This document shows, one piece after another, positions 40,951 to 49,707 of a DNA stretch of 64,000 nucleotides (positions are counted from its first letter, which is position 1; each line of letters starts with the position of its first letter). The stretch spans positions 1-64,000 of the forward strand of contig CADAKY010000009.1 of the NCBI GenBank assembly GCA_902788575.1, read 5' to 3'. The translations under genes and the position numbers were made by a program. Source of the DNA: an uncultured bacterium. GTDB lineage: Bacteria; Cyanobacteriota; Vampirovibrionia; Gastranaerophilales; Gastranaerophilaceae. Under the pieces are notes generated by a model. It was not told where the DNA came from. It did not search any database and was given only the letters and a program-made list of their open reading frames with translations.

Positions 40951-42021
40951 ATGCTTATAGAGAAATATCTGGAAGTTGTTGTAAAACAAAGAGGTTCCGA
41001 TTTACATATATCTGCAGGACTTCCTCCTGTAGTACGTATAGATGGTAATTTGCAAAGAATGGATGTTCCTGCACTCAAGCCGGAAGAAGTTGAACTTCTT
41101 TTATTTCCTATGCTGAACAAGGAGCAGCGACGTAAACTGGAACAAGACTGGGAACTTGATTTTTCTTATGGTATTCAGGGACTTAGCCGATTCAGGGTTA
41201 ATATTTATAAAGACAGAGGAAACTATGCGGCAGCTTTCCGTGTAATTGCATCAAAGATTCCTACTTTTAAAGAATTAGGGCTTTCTGATACAGTCAGAAA
41301 AATTGCAGAAAAGCCGAGAGGACTTGTTCTTGTAACCGGTCCTACAGGTTCCGGTAAATCAACAACCCTTGCCGCAATGATTAACTATATCAACGAAACA
41401 CGTTCAGAACACATTTTGACGATTGAAGATCCTATCGAATTTATTCATCCGTCAAAACGTTCAATTATACACCAAAGAGAGTTGGGGCAAGATACAAGAA
41501 GTTTTGCAAACGCTCTTAAAGCAGCTCTTCGTGAAGACCCTGATATCATCATGGTCGGTGAGATGAGAGATTTGGATACAATAAGACTGGCACTTACAGC
41601 CGCTGAAACAGGTCACTTGGTATTCGGAACATTACACACCTCTTCCGCTTCTCAAACAATTGACCGTATTATTGACGTATTTCCGGAAGGTCAGCAGCAA
41701 CAGGTTCGTGTACAGCTTTCGAACTCTCTGGTAGCTGTATTTTCTCAAACATTGTTACCATTGCTTCAGGCTGACGGTACAAAGAGCGGTCGTGTTATGG
41801 CACAGGAAGCTATGCTTGTAATTCCGGCTATTGCTAACCTTATACGTGAAGCTAAAGCAGCACAAATTTATTCTACAATGCAGACAAACTCCGGTTTCGG
41901 AATGCAGACTTTGGAAATGGCATTAAGAGATTTGTATACCAAAAAGAAAATTACTCTGGAGGATGCTCTTTCACGTTCAAGCCGTCCGGAAGAATTTAAA
42001 CGCGGTTTGCAAAACAGTTAA
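40951..42021 (+). CDS. pilT: type IV pilus retraction ATPase PilT
   Basis: A 356-aa hexameric ATPase. GSDLHISAGLPP near the N terminus, Walker A GPTGSGKSTTLAAMI, the Asp box EDPIEFIHPSKRSIIHQRELGQD, Walker B PDIIMVGEMRDLDTI, the His box TGHLVFGTLHTSSA and the AIRNLIREGK-equivalent AIANLIREAKAAQI are all present. It drives pilus retraction, twitching or DNA uptake. GAGGG precedes the ATG. ispE follows 5 nt later. Other pil genes are not in the window. Confidence 0.95.
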   Translation: MLIEKYLEVVVKQRGSDLHISAGLPPVVRIDGNLQRMDVPALKPEEVELLLFPMLNKEQRRKLEQDWELDFSYGIQGLSRFRVNIYKDRGNYAAAFRVIASKIPTFKELGLSDTVRKIAEKPRGLVLVTGPTGSGKSTTLAAMINYINETRSEHILTIEDPIEFIHPSKRSIIHQRELGQDTRSFANALKAALREDPDIIMVGEMRDLDTIRLALTAAETGHLVFGTLHTSSASQTIDRIIDVFPEGQQQQVRVQLSNSLVAVFSQTLLPLLQADGTKSGRVMAQEAMLVIPAIANLIREAKAAQIYSTMQTNSGFGMQTLEMALRDLYTKKKITLEDALSRSSRPEEFKRGLQNS

Positions 42022-42026
42022 GAAAT

Positions 42027-42878
42027 ATGAAAAGTATAAAAATTCAATGCCCCGCGAAAATTAATTTAACGCTTGAAGTTGTAAACAAACGTGAAGACGG
42101 ATTTCATAATATTAAAAGTATTATGCAGCTTATAAGTTTGTATGATTTTTTGGATATTGAAATATCAGAATCTGACAAAAATGAAATTTTGCTTTCCGGT
42201 ACAAGTAACGAAATCCCTTATAATGAAAAAAATCTCGTTTATAAAGCCGCAGACTTATTTTATAAACAAACCCAAATAACCGGATTTTGCACTAAAATTT
42301 TTATAACAAAAAACATTCCGATTGCAGCAGGGCTTGCAGGCGGAAGTACTGATGCTGCAGGAACTTTGTTTGGGTTAAACAAATTATATAGCAATCCTTT
42401 AACACAAGAACAGCTTGAAAACCTTTGTGCACATTTAGGCTCTGACTTGAATGTTTGTCTAAACGGCGGATGTCTGCTGGCAACATCAAGAGGCGAAAAT
42501 ACAAAAAAACTTCCGGTGTCGTGCAATTCTGTCACGCTAATAAAGCCGAAAAACCTCGGAATTAGTGCAAAAGAAGCTTATACAAAATATTCAAACAAAC
42601 AATATAAACCACAAAATAATATGACTGAAAAAATGACAGAAGCGTTAAATAACGGAGAAGATATCGGTGAATTTTTGTATAACGATTTGGAATACGCAGT
42701 TTTTGATGATTATAAAGAGCTTCAATATATCAAATCAAAAATTCCTGATGCTGTTATGTCAGGCTCGGGTTCAACATATTTTGTACTTAAGAATCTTAAA
42801 GATTTGAAATTTTCAGATGATTATGAAATTTTTACAGATTTATGCTTTATCAGTGATGGTGTAAAAGTCTCTGAATAA
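42027..42878 (+). CDS. ispE: 4-diphosphocytidyl-2-C-methyl-D-erythritol kinase
   Basis: A 283-aa GHMP kinase of the MEP isoprenoid pathway. CPAKINLTLEVVNKREDGFHNI, PIAAGLAGGSTDAAGTLFGLN (ATP loop), and the C-terminal MSGSGSTYFVL are diagnostic. It is cotranscribed with pilT (5-nt gap). Its presence shows that the organism makes isoprenoids through the MEP route. Confidence 0.93.
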   Translation: MKSIKIQCPAKINLTLEVVNKREDGFHNIKSIMQLISLYDFLDIEISESDKNEILLSGTSNEIPYNEKNLVYKAADLFYKQTQITGFCTKIFITKNIPIAAGLAGGSTDAAGTLFGLNKLYSNPLTQEQLENLCAHLGSDLNVCLNGGCLLATSRGENTKKLPVSCNSVTLIKPKNLGISAKEAYTKYSNKQYKPQNNMTEKMTEALNNGEDIGEFLYNDLEYAVFDDYKELQYIKSKIPDAVMSGSGSTYFVLKNLKDLKFSDDYEIFTDLCFISDGVKVSE

Positions 42879-42887
42879 AACAGTTTT

Positions 42888-42947
42888 ACCAATTGTAACA
42901 ATTTTGTCACAAACTGGCAAAAAATATTTTTACGCGTTATATATAAA
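42888..42947 (+). promoter_or_regulatory. element A-like promoter with TTGTAACA site
   Basis: ATTGTAACAATTTTGTCACA (about 42891-42912) precedes TGGCAAAAAATATTTTTACG (42915-42934) and TATAAA (42942-42947). It combines a sequence resembling half of element B with element A. Confidence 0.45.
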
Positions 42948-42997
42948 AGGTGAGGGTATTAAAGGAAGAAAATACCCTTGACACATGAGGTAAATTA

Positions 42998-43372
42998 GTG
43001 GTAGACAATCGCTCAGCAGGTTTTTACGGTATTGGCGGTGCTTTTAATTTCAAAAGCGGTGATCCGTCAGGAACTGCTGCGAAAATGAGTCAGGAAAAAT
43101 ACGGTTCTGAGGCTATGTATATGCCTCCTGCTGAAGGTGAAGAGGATGGAGATGAATTCTATAATCAACCTTATGTAGACAGAAGTGCTCTTCTCAGAGC
43201 AACATTGAATTCACTGGCTATGTCTAATGTAGCTTCCGTTTTAAACGCAAACAAGCATAAAAAAGATATAAAAGATTTGATAGAAGAAAGAGCCGAAGAA
43301 AAACGCAAAAAAGAAAAAGAAATGGGTGAAGCAATCACATCTTTTGAAGAAATTTTTAATGAAGAAGAATAA
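42998..43372 (+). CDS. short hypothetical protein, 124 aa
   Basis: Starts at GTG 42998 behind ATGAGGT and begins MVDNRSAGFYGIGGAFNFKS; the FNFK-S/G stretch is a looser version of the F-x-A/G-K signature. The middle is acidic (EGEEDGDEFYNQ) and the C-terminal half is a helical, Lys/Glu-rich stretch, probably a coiled coil (IKDLIEERAEEKRKKEKEMG). No signal peptide. It is monocistronic behind element A-like DNA. Function unknown. Confidence 0.62.
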   Translation: MVDNRSAGFYGIGGAFNFKSGDPSGTAAKMSQEKYGSEAMYMPPAEGEEDGDEFYNQPYVDRSALLRATLNSLAMSNVASVLNANKHKKDIKDLIEERAEEKRKKEKEMGEAITSFEEIFNEEE

Positions 43373-43466
43373 TCAGGCATTTATATTTTAACTTCTATGA
43401 TAAAATAAATTAAGAATACAGAAATGGGCACATTTGTCCGTTAGTTATTTTATAAGGAAAATTCTG

Positions 43467-44840
43467 ATGAAAAAGGTTTATATAGAAACATTGGGATGCC
43501 AGATGAACAAATCTGATGCCGAGAGAATGTACGGCATGCTTGAATATTGCGGTTATACCCAAACAACTAACCCAAAAGAAGCTGATATGCTTATTATTAA
43601 CACTTGTTCAATAAGACAATTGTCTGAAGATAAAGCTTACAGTCAAATCGGTGTATGGGGAAAGATGAAGAAATCTAAACCGGATTTAAAAATTGTCTTT
43701 GCCGGATGTGTTGCACAACAAGGGGGTAAAAATATTATTAAACGTGCACCTTATGTTGATTTAGTCCTTGGAACACAAAGACTATATGAGCTTCCAAACC
43801 TCGTTAAAAGAATTGAATCAGGAGAAAAAGTTGTTTCTGTTGATGAAAAGCCTTTTGAGGAATCCGAAATTAAAATAAACAGAGTAAAAGGTATTAATGC
43901 TTGGATTCCGATTATGGAGGGTTGTAATAATTTCTGTACTTATTGTATAGTTCCTTATACAAGAGGGCGCGAGCGTTCAAGAAAACCTGAGCTTATATTA
44001 GCGGAAGTCCGAAAAGCTCTTGCGGAAGGGTTTAAGGAGATTACCCTTTTAGGACAAAATGTCGACTCCTACGGTAAGGGGGTAAATGAAACTCTGAACG
44101 GGTTTGAGATATCGGAAACAAAAGAGTACGGCAATGATTTAGCAGGTAATATAATAAATCTATCTTGGCTTTTAAGACAATTGAATGCGCTTGAGGGTAA
44201 ATTCAGAATCAGGTTTGTAACAAATTATCCTACTGATATTACGGATGAAGTTATTGATACGGTTATAGAATTGGATAAAGTTTGCGAGTATTTCCACATT
44301 CCGATGCAATCAGGTGATGACTATGTATTAAAAAAAATGAACAGAAGGTACGATTATGCAACTTATAAAAAGATTTGCGACCATATAAGAAGCAGAATCC
44401 CTGATGTAACAATAACTAGCGACTTTATTGCAGGTTTCCCCGGTGAGACGGAAGAACAGTTTGAAAACACACTTAAGGCTATGACAGAGTTAGAATTGGA
44501 TTATTCCAATACTGCGGCTTATTCTCCCAGAGAAAAAACTGTTGCCGCAAAGTGGGTGGATTTGTATGTACCTGAAGAAATTAAGACAGAAAGACTTGCT
44601 CGTTTGAATGAACATAACCGTGAATGCTGTTTAAAATCGAATAAAAAATATCTGGGACGAGAAATGGAGGTTTTGGTAGAAAACTTTGAAATTCGTAAAA
44701 ACGGTGATAAAGTAATTACGGGAAGAACAAGAAACAATAAAATTGTCCACATACCTTGCGACAGAGATTTAACAGGTGAATTTGTGAATGTAAAAATTAC
44801 AAACGCAAGAACGTGGTATCTAAATGGAGAGTTAATTTAA
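43467..44840 (+). CDS. miaB: tRNA-2-methylthio-N6-dimethylallyladenosine synthase
   Basis: A 457-aa radical SAM methylthiotransferase. The N-terminal UPF0004 domain (IETLGCQMNKSDAERM, NTCSIRQLSEDKAYSQIG, FAGCVAQQ) holds one Fe-S cluster, the central EGCNNFCTYCIVPYTRGRERSR holds the SAM cluster, and a C-terminal TRAM domain follows. It modifies A37 of tRNAs reading UNN codons. A small insertion (ETLNGFEISETKEYG) sits near residues 210-225. ATG 43467 follows AAGGA. Confidence 0.94.
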   Translation: MKKVYIETLGCQMNKSDAERMYGMLEYCGYTQTTNPKEADMLIINTCSIRQLSEDKAYSQIGVWGKMKKSKPDLKIVFAGCVAQQGGKNIIKRAPYVDLVLGTQRLYELPNLVKRIESGEKVVSVDEKPFEESEIKINRVKGINAWIPIMEGCNNFCTYCIVPYTRGRERSRKPELILAEVRKALAEGFKEITLLGQNVDSYGKGVNETLNGFEISETKEYGNDLAGNIINLSWLLRQLNALEGKFRIRFVTNYPTDITDEVIDTVIELDKVCEYFHIPMQSGDDYVLKKMNRRYDYATYKKICDHIRSRIPDVTITSDFIAGFPGETEEQFENTLKAMTELELDYSNTAAYSPREKTVAAKWVDLYVPEEIKTERLARLNEHNRECCLKSNKKYLGREMEVLVENFEIRKNGDKVITGRTRNNKIVHIPCDRDLTGEFVNVKITNARTWYLNGELI

Positions 44841-44848
44841 AACAAATA

Positions 44849-44921
44849 AACCCCTCTCCATCGGGAGAGGATAGAATTTCAAAGTTCGTCAGAACTTTAG
44901 AAATTCTTGGTGAGGGTTAAT
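44849..44921. repeat. CCCTCTCC/GGGAGAGG interspersed hairpin
   Basis: CCCCTCTCC-ATC-GGGAGAGG, then an AAAGTTCGTCAGAACTTT hairpin and GGTGAGGGTTAATTAG. A related unit, CCCTCGCCCTGCGGGAGAGG followed by GGATGAGGGGG, lies after alr at 46074-46108. Confidence 0.6.
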
Positions 44922-44941
44922 TAGTAAATAAAAGGAAACAA

Positions 44942-46063
44942 ATGAAAAACATACGGCAATCTAATGTAAATACACACAAAGACGCCTGGGTTGAGATTAA
45001 TCTTGAATCTTTAGCTCAGAATATTATTGAAATAAAAAAAGGTATACCAAAGAACAAAAAAATGCTTGGAATAGTTAAGGCTGACGCATACGGACATGGC
45101 TCCCAGATGATTGCTCAAACAATGCTCGCGTCAGGAGTTGATATGTTTGGAGTTTCCTCTGTTGATGAAGGATTAGATTTAAGGAATGTAAAAATTAAAG
45201 CTCCTGTCTTAGTTGTAGGAGCAATTCCTGTTTGGGCTGTTGAAACTGCCGCAAAAAATGATATTGCATTTTCAATATTCAATGATGATCACCTTGAAGC
45301 TTGCAAAGATGTCTATGAAAGAACCGGAATAAAGCCTAAGGTTCATGTAAAACTCGATACCGGCATGAACAGAATAGGTGTGAGAGCTGAATACGCGGTA
45401 AAATATATAGAAAAAGTCCGCAGCGCAAAGTATTTAAAATTTGAAGGTGTATTTACCCATCTTGCGGCAGCGGAAGAACCGGAAGAAACGTATAAACAAA
45501 TTTCAAGATGGAACAGCGTTATTGAAAACATTGATACAACAGGACTTTTAATTCATATTCAGAATACAGCAGCAACGTTTGCTTATGATATAAAATCAAA
45601 TATGGTTCGTGTGGGAATTTCTTTGTACGGACTATATCCGGATTTGCCCGATAAAATTAATTACAAACCTAAATTAAAGCAAATTATGGGCTTAAAAGGC
45701 CGAATTACAAATATTCATGAAGTTAAAACCGGAGAAGGTGTAAGCTATGCGCATACTTTTATTGCCTATGAACCGACAAGAGTTGCCACAATCCCTATCG
45801 GATACGCTGATGGCGTCGCAAGAGGACTTTCTAACAAAATATACGGAATAATTAACGGACAAAAAGTCAGACAGGTCGGAAATATTACAATGGATCAGAT
45901 GATGTTTGACATTGGAGATATTGATGCTCAAGTCGGTGACGTTGTTACATTACTGGATGACAATGATTTATCTCTTGATAATTGGGCAGAAATATTGCAT
46001 ACTATTAATTACGAACTAACTTGCAGGCTCAAAGTAAGATTGCCGAGAGTGTATGTCAGATAA
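44942..46063 (+). CDS. alr: alanine racemase
   Basis: A 373-aa PLP enzyme that makes D-alanine for peptidoglycan. The PLP lysine is K46 in GIVKADAYGHG. Further conserved parts are VKLDTGMNRIGVR, VRVGISLYGLYP and, carrying the second catalytic Tyr, GEGVSYAHTF. The C-terminal beta domain, TIPIGYADGVARGLSN and NITMDQMMFDIG, is complete. AAAAGGA precedes the ATG. Confidence 0.94.
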   Translation: MKNIRQSNVNTHKDAWVEINLESLAQNIIEIKKGIPKNKKMLGIVKADAYGHGSQMIAQTMLASGVDMFGVSSVDEGLDLRNVKIKAPVLVVGAIPVWAVETAAKNDIAFSIFNDDHLEACKDVYERTGIKPKVHVKLDTGMNRIGVRAEYAVKYIEKVRSAKYLKFEGVFTHLAAAEEPEETYKQISRWNSVIENIDTTGLLIHIQNTAATFAYDIKSNMVRVGISLYGLYPDLPDKINYKPKLKQIMGLKGRITNIHEVKTGEGVSYAHTFIAYEPTRVATIPIGYADGVARGLSNKIYGIINGQKVRQVGNITMDQMMFDIGDIDAQVGDVVTLLDDNDLSLDNWAEILHTINYELTCRLKVRLPRVYVR

Positions 46064-46073
46064 AACCTGATAT

Positions 46074-46108
46074 CCCTCGCCCTGCGGGAGAGGGTATGGA
46101 TGAGGGGG
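46074..46108. repeat. CCCTCGCC/GGGAGAGGG hairpin, second copy
   Basis: Located between alr and the TonB-like gene; same family as 44849-44921. Confidence 0.55.
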
Positions 46109-46120
46109 AAATATTAAGCA

Positions 46121-46558
46121 ATGGAAAATAAAAAATTATTAATAATTGTTATGGCTTTAATTTGTCTGCCGACTTTCGCATTTGATTATATTCCAAAAGA
46201 TGTAAATTCAAATCCGTTTGCGAATAAAGTAAAGAATAATCAAAAAACGGAACAGGCGGCACAGCCTGAAATGCGTGAGATTAAAAACTTAGCCGAGTAT
46301 TTTAAATATCTTCCGGCAGAAGTTCACAGGAATTGGATACCGTATAAATCAAACACAGGGTATGAAGTTACTGTTCAATTTAGAGTGCACAGAGACGGAA
46401 CGATAAGTGAGACAAAAATCGTAAAATCAACAAATAAAGATGCAAACTCTTCTGTTTTAAATGCTGTTAAAAACGGTGCTCCGTATCAACCGCTTCCGGC
46501 ATCTTATCCGAACAAGGATGGCGTTTTGGCACAGGTTGTTCTGGAATACAGAAAATAA
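46121..46558 (+). CDS. secreted TonB C-terminal-domain protein
   Basis: A 145-aa protein with a signal peptide (MENKKLLIIVMALICLPTFAFDY), a short linker, and a TonB_C-type domain (VHRNWIPYKSNTGYEVTVQFRVHRDGTISETKIVKSTNKDANSSVLNAVKNGAPYQPLP). It lacks a TonB membrane anchor plus proline-rich spacer, so it is a stand-alone periplasmic domain rather than a classical energy transducer. The family also includes TolA-like proteins. AGGGGG lies upstream. It is convergent with the XRE gene. Confidence 0.78.
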   Translation: MENKKLLIIVMALICLPTFAFDYIPKDVNSNPFANKVKNNQKTEQAAQPEMREIKNLAEYFKYLPAEVHRNWIPYKSNTGYEVTVQFRVHRDGTISETKIVKSTNKDANSSVLNAVKNGAPYQPLPASYPNKDGVLAQVVLEYRK

Positions 46559-46563
46559 TTCGT

Positions 46564-46893
46564 TTATTCTGATTTATTAAGACTTTTTGTTAAATTGTAA
46601 ATAATTTCGAGCTTTTCCGGATTATTTCCTATAGAGGCAAGATTTTGATTAATCATTTTGATGAGTTCTGCAGAATCTTTTACATCATTAGTCGCAAATA
46701 ATTCTTCCGGTGTAACATCAAGTGCATTCAATAGTTTATCCAGAGTTTCTGCCGTAACAAAATTTTCTCCTACTTCAATGCTACTCAAAGCTTTTTGAGA
46801 AATGTCTGCCATTTCTGATAATCTTTCTTGAGTATATCCCATAGAAAGCCTAAGTTTCTTTATTTTTTTTCCTAATTCTTTTTTTATTCCCAT
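46564..46893 (-). CDS. XRE-family transcriptional regulator
   Basis: A 109-aa protein with an N-terminal Cro/CI helix-turn-helix (residues 6-62: KIKKLRLSMGYTQERLSEMADISQKALSSIEVGENFVTAETLDKLLNALDVTPEELF) and a short helical C terminus that may dimerise. No ribosome site precedes the ATG. It is monocistronic, with no adjacent toxin-like gene, so it is more likely a free-standing regulator than an antitoxin. Targets unknown. Confidence 0.85.
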   Translation of the reverse strand: MGIKKELGKKIKKLRLSMGYTQERLSEMADISQKALSSIEVGENFVTAETLDKLLNALDVTPEELFATNDVKDSAELIKMINQNLASIGNNPEKLEIIYNLTKSLNKSE

Positions 46894-47127
46894 AATTTAC
46901 AACTTTTAATTCTAAAAACTATTAGTTTAGTATTCATAAGTATTATATGTTAAGTTTTGTAAACTCTGTACCTATTGTCAATACTACAATTCGTCAATTT
47001 AGAATTTTTAATGGTAAAAATTAGGCAATTTTTAGAAAGTAAATGTTTTTATATATACATAACACGAGATTGCAATTACGAGGATACAAAAAGAGAATAC
47101 TAAAACACAAAAAAGAGGAGAAATATT

Positions 47128-47853
47128 ATGGTACAAGATTTTTCAGTAAAACAAACAACATTTACAGGTTATGCAGGAGTAAAAGCAGGTTCAATGACAC
47201 CTTCTGCCGGTGGAACATTTAACACAAACGTTGCAATATTAGGAGCGCAAGTTGAAAAGAACGGTACATATTTAAAAGCAGAAGTTGGTGCCGGAACAGC
47301 TTTAACAGCAAAAATTGAGGCAGGTCACGAATTTGGTATAGCAAAAAATATGGGCTTGGATTTATCTGCTAATGTTCAAGCATCAAAATCATTTAGCAAA
47401 AATTCTATAACAGTTAATGACGGCTTGAATACTGATATGAATGTTGCAACTCCATTCGGTGATGTTTTGATAAATAATTCACAAAATGAATTATTGAAAT
47501 CAAGCTGGAGACCAACCGATTTGAGAGCCGCAGCAAGAGCGCAGCTTAAATATAAACCGACAAGCAAACTTACATTTGGCGCCGGTATTGAATGTGCAGT
47601 AAGACATTCTACAAACCCTGAATTGACTTTTACTTCAACAAATAATATTGCGGGCAGTGTGACCATAAATGGTGAAACAACTCCATTCGAAAATCATTCT
47701 GAATTAGTACAAAAATATAATGATAAAAGAACAAAAATTAATCTGTCTCCTGTTATTACAGCTGATTGGAAAATAGGTAAAAAGAATCAGTTTGAAGCGT
47801 TTGCAGATGCTTCTTTAACACAACGTGAAATTGGAATAAGATACAATTTTTAA
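47128..47853 (+). CDS. beta-barrel-like protein without a signal peptide, 241 aa
   Basis: Begins MVQDFSVKQTTFTGYAGVKA, with the F-x-G/A signature instead of a Sec signal. The body alternates in a way typical of amphipathic beta strands (TYLKAEVGAGTALTAKIEAGHEF, LTFGAGIECAV) and ends in REIGIRYNF, with the terminal Phe of outer-membrane barrels. If truly a barrel, how it leaves the cytoplasm is unexplained. AGAGGAG precedes the ATG. It is followed 18 nt later by the EF-hand-like gene, probably cotranscribed. Confidence 0.6.
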   Translation: MVQDFSVKQTTFTGYAGVKAGSMTPSAGGTFNTNVAILGAQVEKNGTYLKAEVGAGTALTAKIEAGHEFGIAKNMGLDLSANVQASKSFSKNSITVNDGLNTDMNVATPFGDVLINNSQNELLKSSWRPTDLRAAARAQLKYKPTSKLTFGAGIECAVRHSTNPELTFTSTNNIAGSVTINGETTPFENHSELVQKYNDKRTKINLSPVITADWKIGKKNQFEAFADASLTQREIGIRYNF

Positions 47854-47871
47854 ATAAATAGGAGAAAATTT

Positions 47872-48246
47872 ATGGAACTAAATAATATATCAGGATTAGC
47901 ACAATCTTCACAAGAAAGAGTAGTTAAAAAATATGACAAAGACGGCAAGATAAGTCAGATATCAATCTTCAAAGATGTTAATGGTGACGGAAAAGAAGAT
48001 TTGTATCAGGTTACTCAATACTACAGAATAGATGGTACCACGACAATGAAAACATATACTGATTATGATGGTGACGGATATGATGATAATATAAAGACAA
48101 AAGAATATGATGAAAATAACAGACTCACCGAAGAACGTGAAGTTAAAGAAGAAGATATCAAAAGTGTTCAGAAACGTAACCATGCAGAATATGAAATATA
48201 TAACAGAAGAATGGATGTTCACGAATCCGGAATGTATATGATATAA
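47872..48246 (+). CDS. protein with EF-hand-like acidic repeats, 124 aa
   Basis: Contains three D-x-N/D-G-D/K loops: YDKDGKISQ, KDVNGDGKEDLYQ and YTDYDGDGYDDNIK, of the dockerin/FG-GAP type that binds calcium. The N terminus (MELNNISGLAQSSQERVV) is not a Sec signal. It is cotranscribed with the barrel-like gene and ends before a strong terminator. Related acidic loops occur in proteins at 21379 and 58837. Function unknown. Confidence 0.65.
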   Translation: MELNNISGLAQSSQERVVKKYDKDGKISQISIFKDVNGDGKEDLYQVTQYYRIDGTTTMKTYTDYDGDGYDDNIKTKEYDENNRLTEEREVKEEDIKSVQKRNHAEYEIYNRRMDVHESGMYMI

Positions 48247-48249
48247 TTA

Positions 48250-48277
48250 AAGAGCGCTTTATATAGCGCTCTTTTTG
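48250..48277 (+). terminator. intrinsic terminator
   Basis: AGAGCGCT...AGCGCTCT then TTTTT. A related AAAGAGCGCTTTTT is found upstream of ctp at about 51320. Confidence 0.85.
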
Positions 48278-48329
48278 TTTGACAGAAATTTTGAAATGTT
48301 ATAGTATTTAGTTGTTAAAGGGGGATTGT

Positions 48330-48764
48330 ATGAATAAAAGTTTTGTAATATTAGTCGCAGTTATAATATCAACTGGTGCTGTTTTTGCAACAGAATCAAA
48401 TGTTAAAAATGAAGGAATAATGGAGAATATTACATTTCAAGCTCAGGATATGGCAGAAACCGCTGTTGATAATGTAAAAACAGGAGCACAAAAAACAGGA
48501 ATTTTTATTAAAGAAAAATCTATAATGGTAGGTGAAACAACCGCAAAACACGCTAAAAAAGGCGCAAAAAAAGCTAAAAACGCAACAATAAGAGGGGTTA
48601 ATCAAGTCGGAAACACAACCGCAAAAGGTTTGAAAAAAGCAGGTGAAAAACTTCAATCTTCTGCAGAAAAAGCAATCGAAACAACAGATAAAAATATTGA
48701 AAATACTGCACCTAAATGCGAATGCATTAACTGCAATTGCAATGAAAATTGTGATTGTAAATAA
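48330..48764 (+). CDS. secreted Lys/Ala-rich protein with cysteine-rich tail, 144 aa
   Basis: ATG 48330 follows AAGGGGG. The signal peptide is MNKSFVILVAVIISTGAVFA. The mature part has repeated amphipathic 11-mer-like helices (AETAVDNVKTGAQKTGIFIKEKS, GETTAKHAKKGAKKAKN), resembling apolipoprotein/LEA-type stress proteins. The end, CECINCNCNENCDCK, has six cysteines in 15 residues and could bind metal. No family is recognised. It is monocistronic. The convergent minus-strand transcript at 48779 ends just beyond. Confidence 0.65.
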   Translation: MNKSFVILVAVIISTGAVFATESNVKNEGIMENITFQAQDMAETAVDNVKTGAQKTGIFIKEKSIMVGETTAKHAKKGAKKAKNATIRGVNQVGNTTAKGLKKAGEKLQSSAEKAIETTDKNIENTAPKCECINCNCNENCDCK

Positions 48765-48778
48765 AAATTTGCAAAAAA

Positions 48779-48917
48779 AAAACCTTTCTTGAAAGAAAGG
48801 CTTCGGAATTCTTTTTAATAATTCCTCATGTGTAGAAGGTTAGTGTGTAGGTTGTATGAAAGGTTTGTGTTATGTGTTTCTTTTAATATCCTGTGGTATT
48901 TAATGCTTGTTATTTAT
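48779..48917 (-). ncRNA. candidate small RNA of about 140 nt
   Basis: A minus-strand transcription unit: element B promoter (48920-48993), then about 120 nt that is rich in A and C and little structured (ACACATAACACAAACC, CCTACACACTAACC), ending in a clear terminator (GCCTTTCTTTCAAGAAAGG then nine T). No frame longer than four codons starts with ATG. Being the only apparent non-coding member of the element B group makes a regulatory RNA plausible. No RNA family is recognised. Confidence 0.5.
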
Positions 48918-48919
48918 GT

Positions 48920-48993
48920 CTTACATATATATAAAGTATATTTAATTTTAAAAATTGCGCACTCCTGTTAATATTGTTACAAAACTTTACAAA
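48920..48993 (-). promoter_or_regulatory. element B promoter
   Basis: Minus strand: TTTGTAAAGTTTTGTAACA (48975-48993, two TTGTAA units 10 bp apart), 35 nt, then ATACTTTATATATATGTAAG (48920-48939). The last 20 nt are identical to 424-443. Confidence 0.6.
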
Positions 48994-49053
48994 TGTTTCG
49001 GAAACTCAAGTCAATATATAGTTTGTGTTATAATTTCATGCGGAGGACGGCTA

Positions 49054-49683
49054 ATGTATACACTGGTCTATTCAATTAACAAAGACGATAACCCATCAAC
49101 TGTATATATAAATCTTACAAATTCATGCACTAATGCTTGCATTTTTTGTCTTAGAACTCAAAAAGATGATGTTTGCGGAAAAGAAATGTGGCACGATGAT
49201 GAATATGAATTGGAAGATATAATTGAACAGTTTAAAAATTTTGAAAATTCCGCAAAAGAAGTTGTATTCTGCGGTTATGGCGAACCCTTTCTCAGAAAAG
49301 AGATGATGAAAAGTTTTTGCAAATATTTAAGAAAAAATTATCCGAATATAAAAATTCGTGTAAATACAAACGGTCATGCCAGTGCTATTTATAAAACCGA
49401 TATTCCCGATGAGTTTAAAGGTTTGATTGATGCAGTATCAGTTAGTCTTAATGCTTCTTCCGAAGATGAATACGATGAAATTTGCAAGCCGAAGATTCCG
49501 AATGCATATCAGGCAATGCAGGATTTTGCAAAATCTTGTGTGAAAGCAGGCATGGATGTTTCAATGAGTGTCGTGACAGGTTTTGATAAAGTTCACAACA
49601 TTAATGTAGAAAAATGTGAAGAAATTGCAAAATCATTAGGCGCAAATTTCAGAAACAGAGAATTTATCTCGCACGGTTATTAA
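49054..49683 (+). CDS. radical SAM protein of the TatD-associated type
   Basis: A 209-aa small radical SAM protein. The cluster motif is CTNACIFC (C-x3-C-x2-C), followed by VVFCGYGEPFLR and VNTNGHASAIYK. Such short SPASM-less proteins are found beside TatD-family nuclease genes and their reaction is unknown; no tatD lies within the window. ATG 49054 follows CGGAGG. An in-frame extension to 48955 would run into the element B region and is not chosen. Confidence 0.82.
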   Translation: MYTLVYSINKDDNPSTVYINLTNSCTNACIFCLRTQKDDVCGKEMWHDDEYELEDIIEQFKNFENSAKEVVFCGYGEPFLRKEMMKSFCKYLRKNYPNIKIRVNTNGHASAIYKTDIPDEFKGLIDAVSVSLNASSEDEYDEICKPKIPNAYQAMQDFAKSCVKAGMDVSMSVVTGFDKVHNINVEKCEEIAKSLGANFRNREFISHGY

Positions 49684-49707
49684 CAGTTAATTAAGGAAAC
49701 AGCAACA

